64,000 nt of DNA from an uncultured Prevotella sp. (GCA_900557405.1 USSF01000001.1:1-64000), one strand, 5' to 3'; positions 17,636 through 27,386 are shown, counted from the first letter of the stretch. Program-made: numbers and translations. Notes: generated by a model from the sequence alone, not told the origin.

Positions 17636-18844
17636 ATGAACAAAAAAAGTAATCTATTGATTCTGCTTTTTGCTGCAGCCATGATGGTTGCATCATGTGG
17701 AAGCAAGAAGCAGGGCGGAAAACCGAATTTCGGCGACGACGAATATGCGGTAAGAACAGTGAGCGGCCAGAGCACAGAGCTGCAGACCACCTACCCGGCT
17801 ACGGTAAAGGGAGTGCAGGACGTGGAAATACGTCCGAAAATTTCAGGATTCATCACAAGACTCTGCGTACAGGAAGGACAGACAGTGAAGAAGGGCCAGT
17901 TGCTCTTCGTCATCGACAACGTGACATATGCTGCTGCCGTGCGTCAGGCAAGGGCTGCCGTAAACTCAGCAAAGGCTCAGCTCAACACGGCTAAGCTTAC
18001 TTATACAAATAATGAGAAACTTTTCAAGAACAACGTAATCGGTTCATACGAACTGCAGTCTGCCAAGAACACTCTTGAGGCTGCATACGCAGCCGTGGCA
18101 CAGGCCGAGGCAAACTATGTTACAGCAAAGCAGAACCTCGACTTCTGCTACGTGACCAGTCCTGCCAACGGTGTCATCGGCGACCTGCCATATCGTGTAG
18201 GTGCTCTCGTAAGCGCTTCAAGCCAGCAGCCGCTGACTACGGTGTCTAACATCGGTTCGATGCAGGTTTACTTCTCTATGACAGAGAAGGACCTCCTCGA
18301 CATGACAAAGGGAGTGGGCGGCATTCATGCTGCCATCAAGGACTATCCGGCTGTGAAGCTGAAGCTCGCCGACGGTACTCTCTATGAGCACGAGGGCCGT
18401 GTGGCTGCCGTGAGCGGAGTGATTGACCCGACAACAGGAACCGTTTCCATGCGTGCCGATTTCCCTAACCCTAACCATCTGCTCAAGAGCGGAGCATCGG
18501 GAAGCATCGTGGTGCCTCACCACACGTCTTCGGCAATCATCATCCCGCAGGATGCCGTGGCCCAGGTGCAGGACAAGTATTTCGTATACGTAGTTGGCTC
18601 TGACAACAAGGTGAAGTATACTCCTGTGACCGTCAACCCTAACAACGATGGCAAGAACTATATCATCGACGGCGGACTGAAGGCAGGCGACCGTATCGTG
18701 ATGAACGGTATCTCGGGTCTGACCGACGGACAGAAGATCACTCCTATCACAGAGGCTCAGTATCAGGAGAAACTGAAGAAGACCGAGGCTATGGGCGCTG
18801 ACCAGAGCGACCTGAGCAAGCTGAAGAAGGATTTCGGAAAATAA
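17636..18844 (+). CDS. RND efflux periplasmic adaptor (membrane fusion protein), lipoprotein
   Basis: The 402-residue protein links the inner-membrane pump to the outer-membrane channel. It has a lipoprotein signal with the lipobox VASC (Cys21), a lipoyl/barrel-sandwich hybrid region (PATVKGVQDVEIRPKISGFI), a coiled-coil hairpin (about residues 100-165, Ala/Gln/Lys rich), and beta-barrel and membrane-proximal domains typical of AcrA/MexA. It is the first gene of an operon with the AcrB-like pump (84 bp downstream), the outer-membrane factor and an LpxA-like gene. Substrates cannot be inferred. No regulator gene is adjacent. Confidence 0.95.
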   Translation: MNKKSNLLILLFAAAMMVASCGSKKQGGKPNFGDDEYAVRTVSGQSTELQTTYPATVKGVQDVEIRPKISGFITRLCVQEGQTVKKGQLLFVIDNVTYAAAVRQARAAVNSAKAQLNTAKLTYTNNEKLFKNNVIGSYELQSAKNTLEAAYAAVAQAEANYVTAKQNLDFCYVTSPANGVIGDLPYRVGALVSASSQQPLTTVSNIGSMQVYFSMTEKDLLDMTKGVGGIHAAIKDYPAVKLKLADGTLYEHEGRVAAVSGVIDPTTGTVSMRADFPNPNHLLKSGASGSIVVPHHTSSAIIIPQDAVAQVQDKYFVYVVGSDNKVKYTPVTVNPNNDGKNYIIDGGLKAGDRIVMNGISGLTDGQKITPITEAQYQEKLKKTEAMGADQSDLSKLKKDFGK

Positions 18845-18928
18845 GACAACAAGTAGGCTGGTAGACAAGGAATTTGCTGTAATCTGGCATGTTTACCCGT
18901 CACTCGTCAACTAAAAATATTACAACAA

Positions 18929-21900
18929 ATGAGATTAGATACATTTATCAAGCGTCCGGTGCTCTCCACCGTGATCTCTATTCTGGTAGTGATCCTCGGT
19001 GTTATCGGACTCATATCGCTGCCAATCGAGCAGTACCCTAACATGGCGCCTCCAACCATTATGGTGCGTGCGTCCTATACGGGTGCCAACTCACAGACAG
19101 TGCTTAACTCCGTGCTTGCTCCGCTTGAGGAGTCAATCAACGGTGTGGAGGGCATGACATACATGACCTCATCTGCAACAAACGATGGTTCCGCTTCAAT
19201 CACAGTGTTCTTCAAACAAGGAATGAATGCGGACATGTGTCAGGTGAACGTGCAGAACCGTGTGTCGCAGGCATCGGCACTGCTGCCAGCCGAGGTAACA
19301 AAGGCAGGTGTGCAGGTGATGAAGCGACAGTCGTCAACGGTTATCCTCTTCGGTCTTACAGCCGACGACGACCGCTACGACGACAAGTTCCTCACCAACT
19401 ACGCCAACATCAACGTCGTTCCTGCCATCAAGCGTGTGAACGGTGTGGGTGAGTGTCAGTGCTTCTCGCAGAAGGACTACACCATGCGTCTCTGGCTCGA
19501 CCCTGTAAAGATGAAGAGTTACGGACTGATTCCTTCCGACCTCACGGGCGTTCTGGCACAGCAGAATATCGAGGCGGCACCAGGTTCCGTGGGCGAATCC
19601 TCAGACAATCAGTATCAGTACACATTCCGCTACAGAGGTCGTCTGCAGACTCCAGAGGAGTTCGGCGACATGATCATCAAGTCAACTCAGGACGGACAGA
19701 CAATCCGTGTGAAGGATGTGGCACGTGTAGAGATGGGTGCTCTCTCATATACAGTGGAGTCACAGAACAACGGTAAGGCATCCGTTACCATGATGGTGAC
19801 CCAGACCGCCGGTTCAAATGCTACAGAGATTGCAACGAACATCAAGAAACTGCTGAAGGAGCAGGAGGCTTCAATGCCGCCGGGCATCCACTTCGATATC
19901 ATGCAGGACGTTACGGAGTTCCTCTTCGCGTCAATCGAAGACCTTATCAAGACGCTCTTCGAGGCATTCGTCCTCGTGTTCATCGTGGTTTACATCTTCT
20001 TGCAGGACACACGGTCAACGCTTATCCCATTGATTGCCGTGCCGGTGTCATTGATCGGTACGTTCTTCTTCCTCTATGTGTTCGGCTTCTCGCTGAACCT
20101 CTTGACGCTCGCTGCCCTCGTGCTTGCCATCGCCATCGTGGTCGATGACGCCATCGTGGTGGTCGAGGCTGTCCATGCAAAGCTCGACCTGGGATACAAG
20201 TCGGCAACGACAGCCTCTATCGACGCCATGAACGAGATTTCGGGCGCCATCATCTCCATTACCCTCGTTATGGCATCAGTGTTCATCCCTGTGTCGTTCA
20301 TGGGTGGTACGTCAGGAGCCTTCTATCGTGAGTTCGGTATAACGATGGCCATTTCCATCATCATCTCTGCCATTAACGCCTTGACTCTTTCTCCTGCGCT
20401 TTGTGCAATGTTGCTGAAGCCTAAGAACGAGGACGGTTCAGAGCGCAAGATGTCGATGGTAGACCGTTTCCATGCTTCGTTCAACGCAGCCTATGGAAAG
20501 GTGCAGGCCAAGTACACCAAGGGCGTGCGTCGCTTGGTTGAGCGTCCGGTTATCGCAATAGGTGCTGTCATTGTCGGTATCGCAGTAATGGCAGTATTGA
20601 TGTCAACCACAAAGACAGGTCTTGTGCCTGACGAAGATACAGGTACTGTATTCTGTACCGTTTCCACTCCTCCTGGAACTTCAATGAAGAAGACCAACGA
20701 GGTGATGGACCAGGTGGACCGTATGCTTGCCACCAACCCTGCAATCCAGAGCCGTATGCGTATTACGGGTTACAACTTCATTGCAGGTCAGGGTTCAAAC
20801 CAGGGTACGTTCATCATCAAGCTGAAGTCGTTCGAGGAGCGCCAGAAGCTGGAAGGACCGCTGAAGTACATCGGCGTGCACAACCTCGGTTCGGGTATGG
20901 TGCTCGGTATGATATACAAGCAGACGGCAGCCATCAAGGGAGCTCAGATTCTTGCCTTCCAGCCGCCTATGGTGCAGGGATTCTCTGCAACCAACGGTAT
21001 GACCTTCTCTATGCAGGACCGCACGGGTGGTGATGTGAATAAGTTCTATGACGTTACCCAGAAGTTTATCGGCGAGCTGAACAAGCGTCCGGAGATTTCA
21101 AACGCCATGACATCATACAACACCAAGTATCCGCAGTATAAGATAGATATTGATGTGGCCAAGTGTAAGCAGAGCGGTATCGACCCAAGTTCGGTACTCT
21201 CCACCATGCAGGGCTACTACGGAGGTATGTATGCAAGTAACTTCAACTCTTACGGTAAGCTTTACCGTGTATATATCCAGTCTTCTCCTGAAGACCGTGC
21301 TGATTTGAAGAGTCTTGATAATATATATGTCCGCACGTCGTCTGGCGAGATGGCTCCTATCAACGAGTACGTCAACCTGAGCCGCGTATACGGTCCGCAG
21401 GAGATTGACCGTTTCAACCTCTTCACGTCTATCAACGTGAACGCCTCTGCAGCAGAGGGCTACTCTACTGGAGACGCCATCAACGCTATGGCAGAAGTGG
21501 CAAAGACCACGCTGCCGGCAGGATACACATACGAGTTCTCCGGTCTGACACGTACGGAGCAGGAGTCAAGCAACTCCACCGCAATCATCTTCGTGCTCTG
21601 TCTCACCTTCGTATACCTGATTCTTTCAGCACAGTATGAGTCATACGTACTGCCGCTGTCGGTTATCCTCTCCATTCCGTTCGGTCTTGCCGGTGCGTTC
21701 ATCTTCACCAACCTGTTCGGAAAGAACAACGATATCTACATGCAGATTGCGTTGATTATGTTGATGGGACTTCTGGCAAAGAACGCCATCCTTATCGTGC
21801 AGTTCGCCCTTGAGCGCCGCCGCACGGGTATGGCTATCTCTTGGTCGGCAGTGCTCGGAGCGTCAGCCCGTCTGCGTCCTATCCTCATGACTTCGTTGGC

Positions 21901-22183
21901 TATGATTATCGGTCTGTTGCCACTCCTGATGCCTTGGGGCGTAGGTTACAACGGAAACATGACCCTCGGTGCGGCAGCTGTAGGCGGTATGCTTATCGGT
22001 ATGCTCTGCCAGATTATGGTCGTTCCGGCATTGTTCTACATCTTCCAGACAATTCAGGAGAAGATCAAGCCTCTCGAGTTTGAGGACGACAACGCCGATG
22101 TAAGTTCTGAGGTGAAGCAATATACCAACCCTTACGTGGCAGGAGCATTGCAGGAGCAGATAGACAAAAGCTCAAAGAATTAA
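18929..22183 (+). CDS. RND multidrug efflux transporter (AcrB/HAE1 type)
   Basis: The 1084-residue inner-membrane pump drives export by proton antiport. It starts MRLDTFIKRPVLSTVISILV as usual for HAE1 pumps, has twelve transmembrane segments with two large periplasmic loops, and the proton-relay aspartates D406-D407 in VVDDAIVVVEAV match AcrB D407-D408. Length is slightly above AcrB (1049) because of a C-terminal extension rich in Asp/Glu. Together with the adaptor and the OprM-like channel it makes a complete tripartite system. Codon use here is less GC-biased than in neighbouring genes, as is common for highly expressed membrane proteins, which I note by eye only. Confidence 0.97.
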   Translation: MRLDTFIKRPVLSTVISILVVILGVIGLISLPIEQYPNMAPPTIMVRASYTGANSQTVLNSVLAPLEESINGVEGMTYMTSSATNDGSASITVFFKQGMNADMCQVNVQNRVSQASALLPAEVTKAGVQVMKRQSSTVILFGLTADDDRYDDKFLTNYANINVVPAIKRVNGVGECQCFSQKDYTMRLWLDPVKMKSYGLIPSDLTGVLAQQNIEAAPGSVGESSDNQYQYTFRYRGRLQTPEEFGDMIIKSTQDGQTIRVKDVARVEMGALSYTVESQNNGKASVTMMVTQTAGSNATEIATNIKKLLKEQEASMPPGIHFDIMQDVTEFLFASIEDLIKTLFEAFVLVFIVVYIFLQDTRSTLIPLIAVPVSLIGTFFFLYVFGFSLNLLTLAALVLAIAIVVDDAIVVVEAVHAKLDLGYKSATTASIDAMNEISGAIISITLVMASVFIPVSFMGGTSGAFYREFGITMAISIIISAINALTLSPALCAMLLKPKNEDGSERKMSMVDRFHASFNAAYGKVQAKYTKGVRRLVERPVIAIGAVIVGIAVMAVLMSTTKTGLVPDEDTGTVFCTVSTPPGTSMKKTNEVMDQVDRMLATNPAIQSRMRITGYNFIAGQGSNQGTFIIKLKSFEERQKLEGPLKYIGVHNLGSGMVLGMIYKQTAAIKGAQILAFQPPMVQGFSATNGMTFSMQDRTGGDVNKFYDVTQKFIGELNKRPEISNAMTSYNTKYPQYKIDIDVAKCKQSGIDPSSVLSTMQGYYGGMYASNFNSYGKLYRVYIQSSPEDRADLKSLDNIYVRTSSGEMAPINEYVNLSRVYGPQEIDRFNLFTSINVNASAAEGYSTGDAINAMAEVAKTTLPAGYTYEFSGLTRTEQESSNSTAIIFVLCLTFVYLILSAQYESYVLPLSVILSIPFGLAGAFIFTNLFGKNNDIYMQIALIMLMGLLAKNAILIVQFALERRRTGMAISWSAVLGASARLRPILMTSLAMIIGLLPLLMPWGVGYNGNMTLGAAAVGGMLIGMLCQIMVVPALFYIFQTIQEKIKPLEFEDDNADVSSEVKQYTNPYVAGALQEQIDKSSKN

Positions 22184-22197
22184 AAAGTAACTTCCAG

Positions 22198-22230
22198 TCT
22201 TCGGGAGTTCGTCGTAACGATTCCCGAAGA
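22198..22230 (+). other. Hairpin inside the RND operon
   Basis: TCTTCGGGA (22198-22206) pairs perfectly with TCCCGAAGA (22222-22230) around a 15-nt loop, between the pump and channel genes. It has no T-run, so it may stabilise mRNA or tune expression rather than end transcription. Confidence 0.6.
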
Positions 22231-22259
22231 TTTGGATATATAATAAATAAGGTACTTAT

Positions 22260-23645
22260 ATGAAGATTAAAAGTATTATAGCTTTCGCCTCTGCCGGATT
22301 ACTTCTGGGCAGCTGCGGAATATACAACAAATACGAGCGTCCTGACGTAAATGTGAAGGGCTTGGTGCGCGACTCGGCGTCGACAGCCGACACACTGGCT
22401 GTCAGCGATACCACGAGCTTCGGCAACCTGCCTTGGCGCAGTGTCTTCACCGACCCGCAGCTGCAGTCGCTCATCGAGCAGGGACTTGCCCACAACACCA
22501 ATATGCTCAACGCCGCACTCAACGTGAAGATGGTGGAGGCGCAACTTGAGGTGGCCAAGCTCGCTTTCGTCCCTTCATTCACTTTCTCTCCGCAGGGAGT
22601 AATCTCTTCGTGGGACGGCAACAAGGCTACAAAGACATATTCTCTGCCAGTGCAGGCAAGCTGGAGCATAGACCTCTTCGGCAACCTGCTCAATGTAAAG
22701 CGCAGCGCACAGATGTCGCTGCTTGCCACAAAGGACTATCAGCTCGTGGTGCAGACCAAGCTGATTTCCAACATCGCCAACATGTATTACACGCTGATGA
22801 TGCTTGACAAGCAGTTGGAGATTGTTGACAACATGCAAACCCTTACGAAGGAGACATGGAACATCATGAAGCTGCAGAAGGAACTGGGCAGAGTGAAGGA
22901 GACCGGCGTGCAGAGTGCCGAGTCTAACTACTATTCAGTTCAGGCACAAGCTGCCGACCTGAAGCGTCAGATTCGCGAGATGGAGAACTCTCTCTCCCTG
23001 CTGCTCGGCCAGCCGGCACAGACCATCAGCCGTGGCAAGCTCGACAGCCAGTCTTTGCCTTCGGAATTCTCCACAGGCATCGGCATACAGCTCCTGAGCA
23101 ACCGTCCGGACGTGCATTATGCAGAGATGAGTCTTGCACAGTGCTTCTACAACACAAACCAGGCACGTTCCCGTTTTTATCCGAGCATTACCATCAGCGG
23201 TTCGGGTGCTTACACCAACAGTGGTGGCGGCGGTATCGTTAATCCGGGCAAGATGCTTTGGAGCGCAATAGGAAGTCTCGTGCAGCCTATCTTCGCCAAC
23301 GGACAGCTCATTGCTGGCTTGAAAGTAGCAAAGGCGCAGCAGGAGCAGGCATACAACACATGGCAGAACGCCGTGCTCTCGGCAGGTAGCGAGGTGAGCA
23401 ACGCCCTTGTGCTTTATAATTCTTCCGACGAGAAGAGCAAGCTGGAGCAGAAGCAGGTGGAGAGTCTGACCAAGAATGTAGAGTATACAAAGCTCCTCTT
23501 CAACGAGGGCAGCAGCACTTACCTTGAGGTTATCACAGCACAGCAGAGCCTGCTCAACGCACAGCTCTCCAAGGTTGCCGACGACTTCTACAAGATGCAG
23601 GCTGTAGTTAATCTCTACTACGCTTTGGGCGGAGGCCGCAACTAA
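22260..23645 (+). CDS. RND efflux outer-membrane channel (OprM/NodT family lipoprotein)
   Basis: The 461-residue TolC-like outer-membrane factor completes the tripartite pump. A lipoprotein signal ends in LLGSC (Cys19), followed by the family start YERPDVNVKG. Two repeated outer-efflux-protein domains with long helices follow; the first contains PSFTFSPQGVIS and the second RSRFYPSITISGSGAY. The C-terminal LLNAQLSKVADDFYKMQAVVNLYYALGGG is typical. The gene is 76 bp after the pump, with a hairpin in between, and 79 bp before the LpxA-like gene. Confidence 0.95.
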   Translation: MKIKSIIAFASAGLLLGSCGIYNKYERPDVNVKGLVRDSASTADTLAVSDTTSFGNLPWRSVFTDPQLQSLIEQGLAHNTNMLNAALNVKMVEAQLEVAKLAFVPSFTFSPQGVISSWDGNKATKTYSLPVQASWSIDLFGNLLNVKRSAQMSLLATKDYQLVVQTKLISNIANMYYTLMMLDKQLEIVDNMQTLTKETWNIMKLQKELGRVKETGVQSAESNYYSVQAQAADLKRQIREMENSLSLLLGQPAQTISRGKLDSQSLPSEFSTGIGIQLLSNRPDVHYAEMSLAQCFYNTNQARSRFYPSITISGSGAYTNSGGGGIVNPGKMLWSAIGSLVQPIFANGQLIAGLKVAKAQQEQAYNTWQNAVLSAGSEVSNALVLYNSSDEKSKLEQKQVESLTKNVEYTKLLFNEGSSTYLEVITAQQSLLNAQLSKVADDFYKMQAVVNLYYALGGGRN

Positions 23646-23724
23646 TTCAATCAAACCGAAGTGGGAGGTGGTGATACCCTAAAAAAAACCACACTCCTCA
23701 CTCCACACTTTAAACTCAAAGAAT

Positions 23725-24498
23725 ATGATAAGTGAAAAAGCATATATAGCCCCTGGCGCAAAGATCGGCAAGAACGTTACAATCTATCCGTTCGCATATA
23801 TCGAGGACGATGTTGTAATAGGCGACGACTGCGTCATCTTCCCTTACGTGAGCATCATGAAGGGAACCCGCATGGGCAAGGGCAACAAGGTTTATCAGAA
23901 TACCGTGCTTGGAGCTGAGCCGCAGGACTTCAACTACAATGGTGACGAGACGACACTTGTCATTGGCGATGAAAACATCTTCCGTGAGAATGTCGTTATC
24001 AACCGTGCCACATTCAAGGATGGCGAAACCCGTATCGGAAACCGCAACTTCTTTATGGAAGGCGTGCATATCTCTCATGATACGAAGGTTGACGACTACT
24101 GTACATTTGGTTATGGAACAAAGATTGCCGGTGATTGTGAAGTACACAGTGCGGTGATCTTCTCTTCTGGAGTCATCGTCAATGCCAATGTACGTATTGG
24201 TGGTGCGTCTATGGTCACAGGTGGTGTTCGCATAAGCAAGGATGTTCCTCCGTTCATCGTAGCCACCGACAACCCAGTGCGCTACGCCGGAGTGAACGAG
24301 ACGCTGCTCCAGAACTCAGGAACGGAGCATAAGGTCATCGGACACATCGCCAATGCCTATCGTCTTGTGTTCCACGGACAGACAAGCGTCTTCGATGCCA
24401 TCAACCAAATCAAGGAGCAGGTTCCTGCCGGCAAGGAAATCGACTCTATCATTTCCTTCCTTGAGAGCACGAAGATTGGAATAATAAGCAAGATTTAG
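23725..24498 (+). CDS. lpxA: LpxA-like acyl-ACP--UDP-N-acetylglucosamine O-acyltransferase
   Basis: The 257-residue left-handed beta-helix protein has more than ten hexapeptide repeats and the LpxA C-terminal helical domain. LpxA acylates UDP-GlcNAc at O-3, the first step of lipid A synthesis. Family landmarks are GAEPQDFNYNGDETTLVIG and VINRATF. The catalytic His of E. coli (H125) corresponds to H118 in GVHISHD. However, positions equivalent to E. coli H144 and H160 are D137 and N153, so substrate choice may differ, or this may be normal for Bacteroidales LpxA. It is the last gene of the RND operon, and no other lipid A gene is in the window. It could be a paralogue of the main LpxA. Confidence 0.82.
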   Translation: MISEKAYIAPGAKIGKNVTIYPFAYIEDDVVIGDDCVIFPYVSIMKGTRMGKGNKVYQNTVLGAEPQDFNYNGDETTLVIGDENIFRENVVINRATFKDGETRIGNRNFFMEGVHISHDTKVDDYCTFGYGTKIAGDCEVHSAVIFSSGVIVNANVRIGGASMVTGGVRISKDVPPFIVATDNPVRYAGVNETLLQNSGTEHKVIGHIANAYRLVFHGQTSVFDAINQIKEQVPAGKEIDSIISFLESTKIGIISKI

Positions 24499-24536
24499 AA
24501 TCATACCTAATATTTTTTTCATAGCATGGTTTTTTG

Positions 24537-24570
24537 TGGGGAATTGGCCGAGAGGTTAGTTCCCCATCTT
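24537..24570 (+). terminator. Terminator hairpin after the lpxA-like gene
   Basis: TGGGGAA (24537-24543) pairs with TTCCCCA (24560-24566), followed by TCTT. The short stem and weak T-run make this a moderate candidate. Confidence 0.5.
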
Positions 24571-24741
24571 TATTGCAATCACAGGCGGCATTGATTATTA
24601 TTCCCATCAGTCATTGCACAGGAGACGGCAGCTTTGCATATCATCGACCGGAAACGGAAAAGTCCGGCTGTCTGATATTCCGCAAAGTGTCGGAAATTGT
24701 AGCATTCTGACTGGATTATGTGTCAGAAAGTCAGGGAGTAA

Positions 24742-24803
24742 GACAAAAACAAATTCCCCTGCAACATGCGAAGCCCTTCGGGTGCGCCGTGTTGCAGGGG
24801 AAT
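24742..24803 (-). terminator. Rho-independent terminator of metY
   Basis: ATTCCCCTGCAACA (24753-24766) pairs perfectly over 14 bp with TGTTGCAGGGGAAT (24790-24803). On the minus strand the stem is followed by TTTGTTTTTG. Together with the hairpin at 24537 it separates the convergent lpxA-like and metY genes; the rest of the 337-bp gap shows nothing. Confidence 0.88.
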
Positions 24804-24835
24804 CATCATATTCCGGTTATGGATGAAACGAGGGG

Positions 24836-26125
24836 TCAAATCCTGTCGAATGCCTGCTTCATGTCGTCGATGATGTCGTCGATATGCTCCGTTCCGATGC
24901 TCAGACGGATAGTGGATGGAGTGATGTGCTGCTGCTCCAGTTCCTCAGGCGTCATCTGCGAGTGGGTCGTGGTGTATGGGTGGATTACCAGACTCTTCAC
25001 GTCGGCCACATTGGCGAGCAACGAGAATATCTGCAGCGAGTCGATGAACCGCCATGCTGCCTCTTCGCCGCCCTTTATCTCGAAGGTGAAGATGCTGCCG
25101 CCGCCGTTGGGGAAGTACTTGCAGTAGAGGGCGTGGTCGGGATGGGATGGCAGCGACGGGTGGTTCACCTTTGCCACCTTGGGGTGATTGGCAAGGAATT
25201 CCACCACCTTCAGTGCATTCTCCACGTGGCGCTCCACGCGCAGCGACAGCGTTTCGAGTCCCTGCAGCAGAATCCAGGCGTTGAACGGCGAGATTGCCGC
25301 ACCGGTGTCTCTCAGTACTACGGCACGTATGCGTGTGACGAATGCCGCCTTGCCTGCCACGTCGGCGAACACCGCTCCGTGGTAGCTGGGGTCCGGCTTG
25401 GCGAGCGACGGGTATCGGTCGGCGTTTGCCTTCCAGTCGAAGGTTCCTCCGTCCACGATTATTCCGCCCAGGCTGGAACCGTGGCCGCCGATGAACTTCG
25501 TGGCGGAATGTACCACCACGTCGGCTCCGTGCTCGATTGGGCGGATGAGGAACGGTGTGCCGAAGGTGTTGTCCACGATGAATGCCACGTTGTGGCGGTG
25601 TGCCACTTCAGCCACGGCATCGAGGTCGGTCACGTCGGAGTTCGGGTTGCCGAACGTTTCGGCATACACCACCTTCGTGTTCGGCTTGATGGCAGCTTCG
25701 AGCGCCTCCAGGTCGTTCACGTTCACTATTGTGTGTGTGATGCCCTGCGTGGCAAGCGTGTGCGTGATGAGGTTGAACGAACCGCCGTACATATTGTCGG
25801 CTGCCACCACGTGGTCTCCTGCGGAGAGTATGTTCTGCAGCGCATAGGTCACGGCAGCCGCTCCCGAAGCCACGGCGAGTGCAGCCACGCCGCCCTCAAG
25901 CGCCGCCATGCGCTCCTCCAGTGCGCCCTGTGTGGGGTTGGTCAGTCGGCCGTATATGTTTCCCGCATCGCGCAATGCGAATCGGTCGGCGGCGTGCTGC
26001 GAGTTGCGGAATACGTAGGATGTGGTCTGGTAGATAGGCACGGCGCGCGCGTCCGTAGCCGGATCCGGCTGTTCCTGACCTACGTGTAGCTGTAATGTCT
26101 CAAAGTGAAGCTTCTTTTCTCTCAT
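24836..26125 (-). CDS. metY: O-acetylhomoserine aminocarboxypropyltransferase (sulfhydrylase)
   Basis: This PLP enzyme makes homocysteine from O-acetylhomoserine and sulfide in methionine synthesis. The 429-residue protein begins MREKKLHFETLQLHVGQEQP and contains the family's YGRLTNPTQ substrate loop, the PLP-contacting D185 in IVDNTFGTP, and the Schiff-base K210 in HSATKFIGGHG. Its length and the long insert after K210 fit MetY rather than MetB/MetC. An in-frame ATG at 26173 was rejected because it overlaps the -7 box; 26125 follows AGGACC at ribosome-site distance. The gene is monocistronic with a strong terminator. Confidence 0.95.
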   Translation of the reverse strand: MREKKLHFETLQLHVGQEQPDPATDARAVPIYQTTSYVFRNSQHAADRFALRDAGNIYGRLTNPTQGALEERMAALEGGVAALAVASGAAAVTYALQNILSAGDHVVAADNMYGGSFNLITHTLATQGITHTIVNVNDLEALEAAIKPNTKVVYAETFGNPNSDVTDLDAVAEVAHRHNVAFIVDNTFGTPFLIRPIEHGADVVVHSATKFIGGHGSSLGGIIVDGGTFDWKANADRYPSLAKPDPSYHGAVFADVAGKAAFVTRIRAVVLRDTGAAISPFNAWILLQGLETLSLRVERHVENALKVVEFLANHPKVAKVNHPSLPSHPDHALYCKYFPNGGGSIFTFEIKGGEEAAWRFIDSLQIFSLLANVADVKSLVIHPYTTTHSQMTPEELEQQHITPSTIRLSIGTEHIDDIIDDMKQAFDRI

Positions 26126-26170
26126 GGTCCTATTGAATTTATGTTTGTGAATATAGTTTTCAAGTGAGTG

Positions 26171-26178
26171 CAAAGTTA
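26171..26178 (-). promoter_or_regulatory. Candidate -7 box of metY
   Basis: The minus strand reads TAACTTTG (TAnnTTTG), 46 bp before the chosen start. No clear -33 box is seen. Confidence 0.5.
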
Positions 26179-26381
26179 CAAATTAATTCCATAAATCCAC
26201 CTGCATCTTTCTTTTTTCTCAAATAATGCCGGAAAAGCGAGACAAATGAAGCCTTTCGCATTGCTGTATCTGGTTGCGCTTGGCGGAGGTTCGTTTGATT
26301 CCTCCTGGTCAACTCGTTTACTCGTCAACTTCTAATATATATAAGGAGTAGAGGAAAAACACAACAAAAAGCATGGCGGAT

Positions 26382-26412
26382 TTTGAGGAATGGATAAAGT
26401 TTCATATATTTG
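26382..26412 (+). promoter_or_regulatory. Consensus promoter TTTG-N19-TATATTTG
   Basis: TTTG at 26382-26385 and TATATTTG at 26405-26412 with 19 bp between give a perfect Bacteroidetes promoter for the flavoprotein gene at 26442. Confidence 0.8.
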
Positions 26413-26441
26413 TCAGCATAATTTGAAAAACAACCAGAAAA

Positions 26442-27386
26442 ATGGAAAACAGAATAACAAGACTCTTCGGAATAGAATATCCGATAATACAGGGAGGAAT
26501 GGTATGGTGCAGCGGATGGAGACTCGCTGCCGCAGTGAGCGAAGCCGGCGGACTGGGTCTGCTCGGCGCAGGGTCGATGCACCCCGAAACGCTGCTTGAG
26601 CATATACGCAAGATGAACGAGGCCACACGGAAACCGTGGGGAATCAACGTGCCGCTGATGTATCCCGAAATCGACAAGCTGATTGACATGATAATCAGCG
26701 AGGGACTGAAGATAGTGTTCACCTCGGCAGGCAGTCCGAAGAAATACACGTCAAGGCTCCACGAGGCAGGCATCACCGTGGTCCACGTGGTGTCGAGCAG
26801 CAAGTTCGCCAAGAAATGCGAGGATGCCGGCGTTGATGCCGTGGTGGCCGAAGGCTTCGAGGCTGGCGGACACAACGGCAGGGAGGAGACCACCACGATG
26901 ACGCTGATACCACAGGTGAGGAAAGCCACCACGCTGCCGCTTATCGCCGCCGGCGGAATAGCCTCGGGCGAGGCGATGATGGCCGCCATGGCACTGGGGG
27001 CAGAGGGAGTGCAGTGTGGCACGGTGTTCGCCATGAGCCGGGAAAGCTCCGCCGCCGATGCCTTCAAGCAGCGCTGCGCACAGCTCGAAGAGGGTGACAC
27101 GATGCTCTGCCTGAAGAAAATCGCGCCGACGCGACTCATCAAGAACCAGCTCTACGACTCCATCAAGGAGGCGGAAGACAAGGGGGCGACAGCCGACGAA
27201 CTGCGCGGAATCCTGGGCAAGGCGGCTTCGAAACGCGGCATTTTCGAGGGCGACCTCGATGGCGGCGAACTCGAAATCGGACAGATTGCGTCGGGCATCA
27301 AGGAGATACAGACGGCCGGAGAAATCGTGGCGCGCATGATGCATGAATATGCCGAAACAAGGGAGAGAATACTTAATTCTATATGA
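26442..27386 (+). CDS. FMN-dependent nitronate monooxygenase/enoyl-ACP reductase (FabK-like)
   Basis: The 314-residue TIM-barrel flavoprotein belongs to the 2-nitropropane dioxygenase family. Several blocks track pneumococcal FabK: YPIIQGGMVW, AVSEAGGLGLLG, AEGFEAGGHNG with His144 at the FabK active-site position, LIAAGGIASGEAM, and FEGDLDGGELEIGQIAS. FabK reduces enoyl-ACP with NADH in fatty acid elongation, so an enoyl reductase role is a good possibility; nitronate oxidation is the alternative. A perfect promoter lies 30 bp upstream. The next gene starts 88 bp downstream with its own -7 box. Confidence 0.82.
   Translation: MENRITRLFGIEYPIIQGGMVWCSGWRLAAAVSEAGGLGLLGAGSMHPETLLEHIRKMNEATRKPWGINVPLMYPEIDKLIDMIISEGLKIVFTSAGSPKKYTSRLHEAGITVVHVVSSSKFAKKCEDAGVDAVVAEGFEAGGHNGREETTTMTLIPQVRKATTLPLIAAGGIASGEAMMAAMALGAEGVQCGTVFAMSRESSAADAFKQRCAQLEEGDTMLCLKKIAPTRLIKNQLYDSIKEAEDKGATADELRGILGKAASKRGIFEGDLDGGELEIGQIASGIKEIQTAGEIVARMMHEYAETRERILNSI

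Noticed and set aside
24536-24570. tRNA-like GGCCGAGAGGTTA sequence
   Set aside because: It resembles a D-arm, but no anticodon or T-arm follows. The stem is better explained as a terminator.
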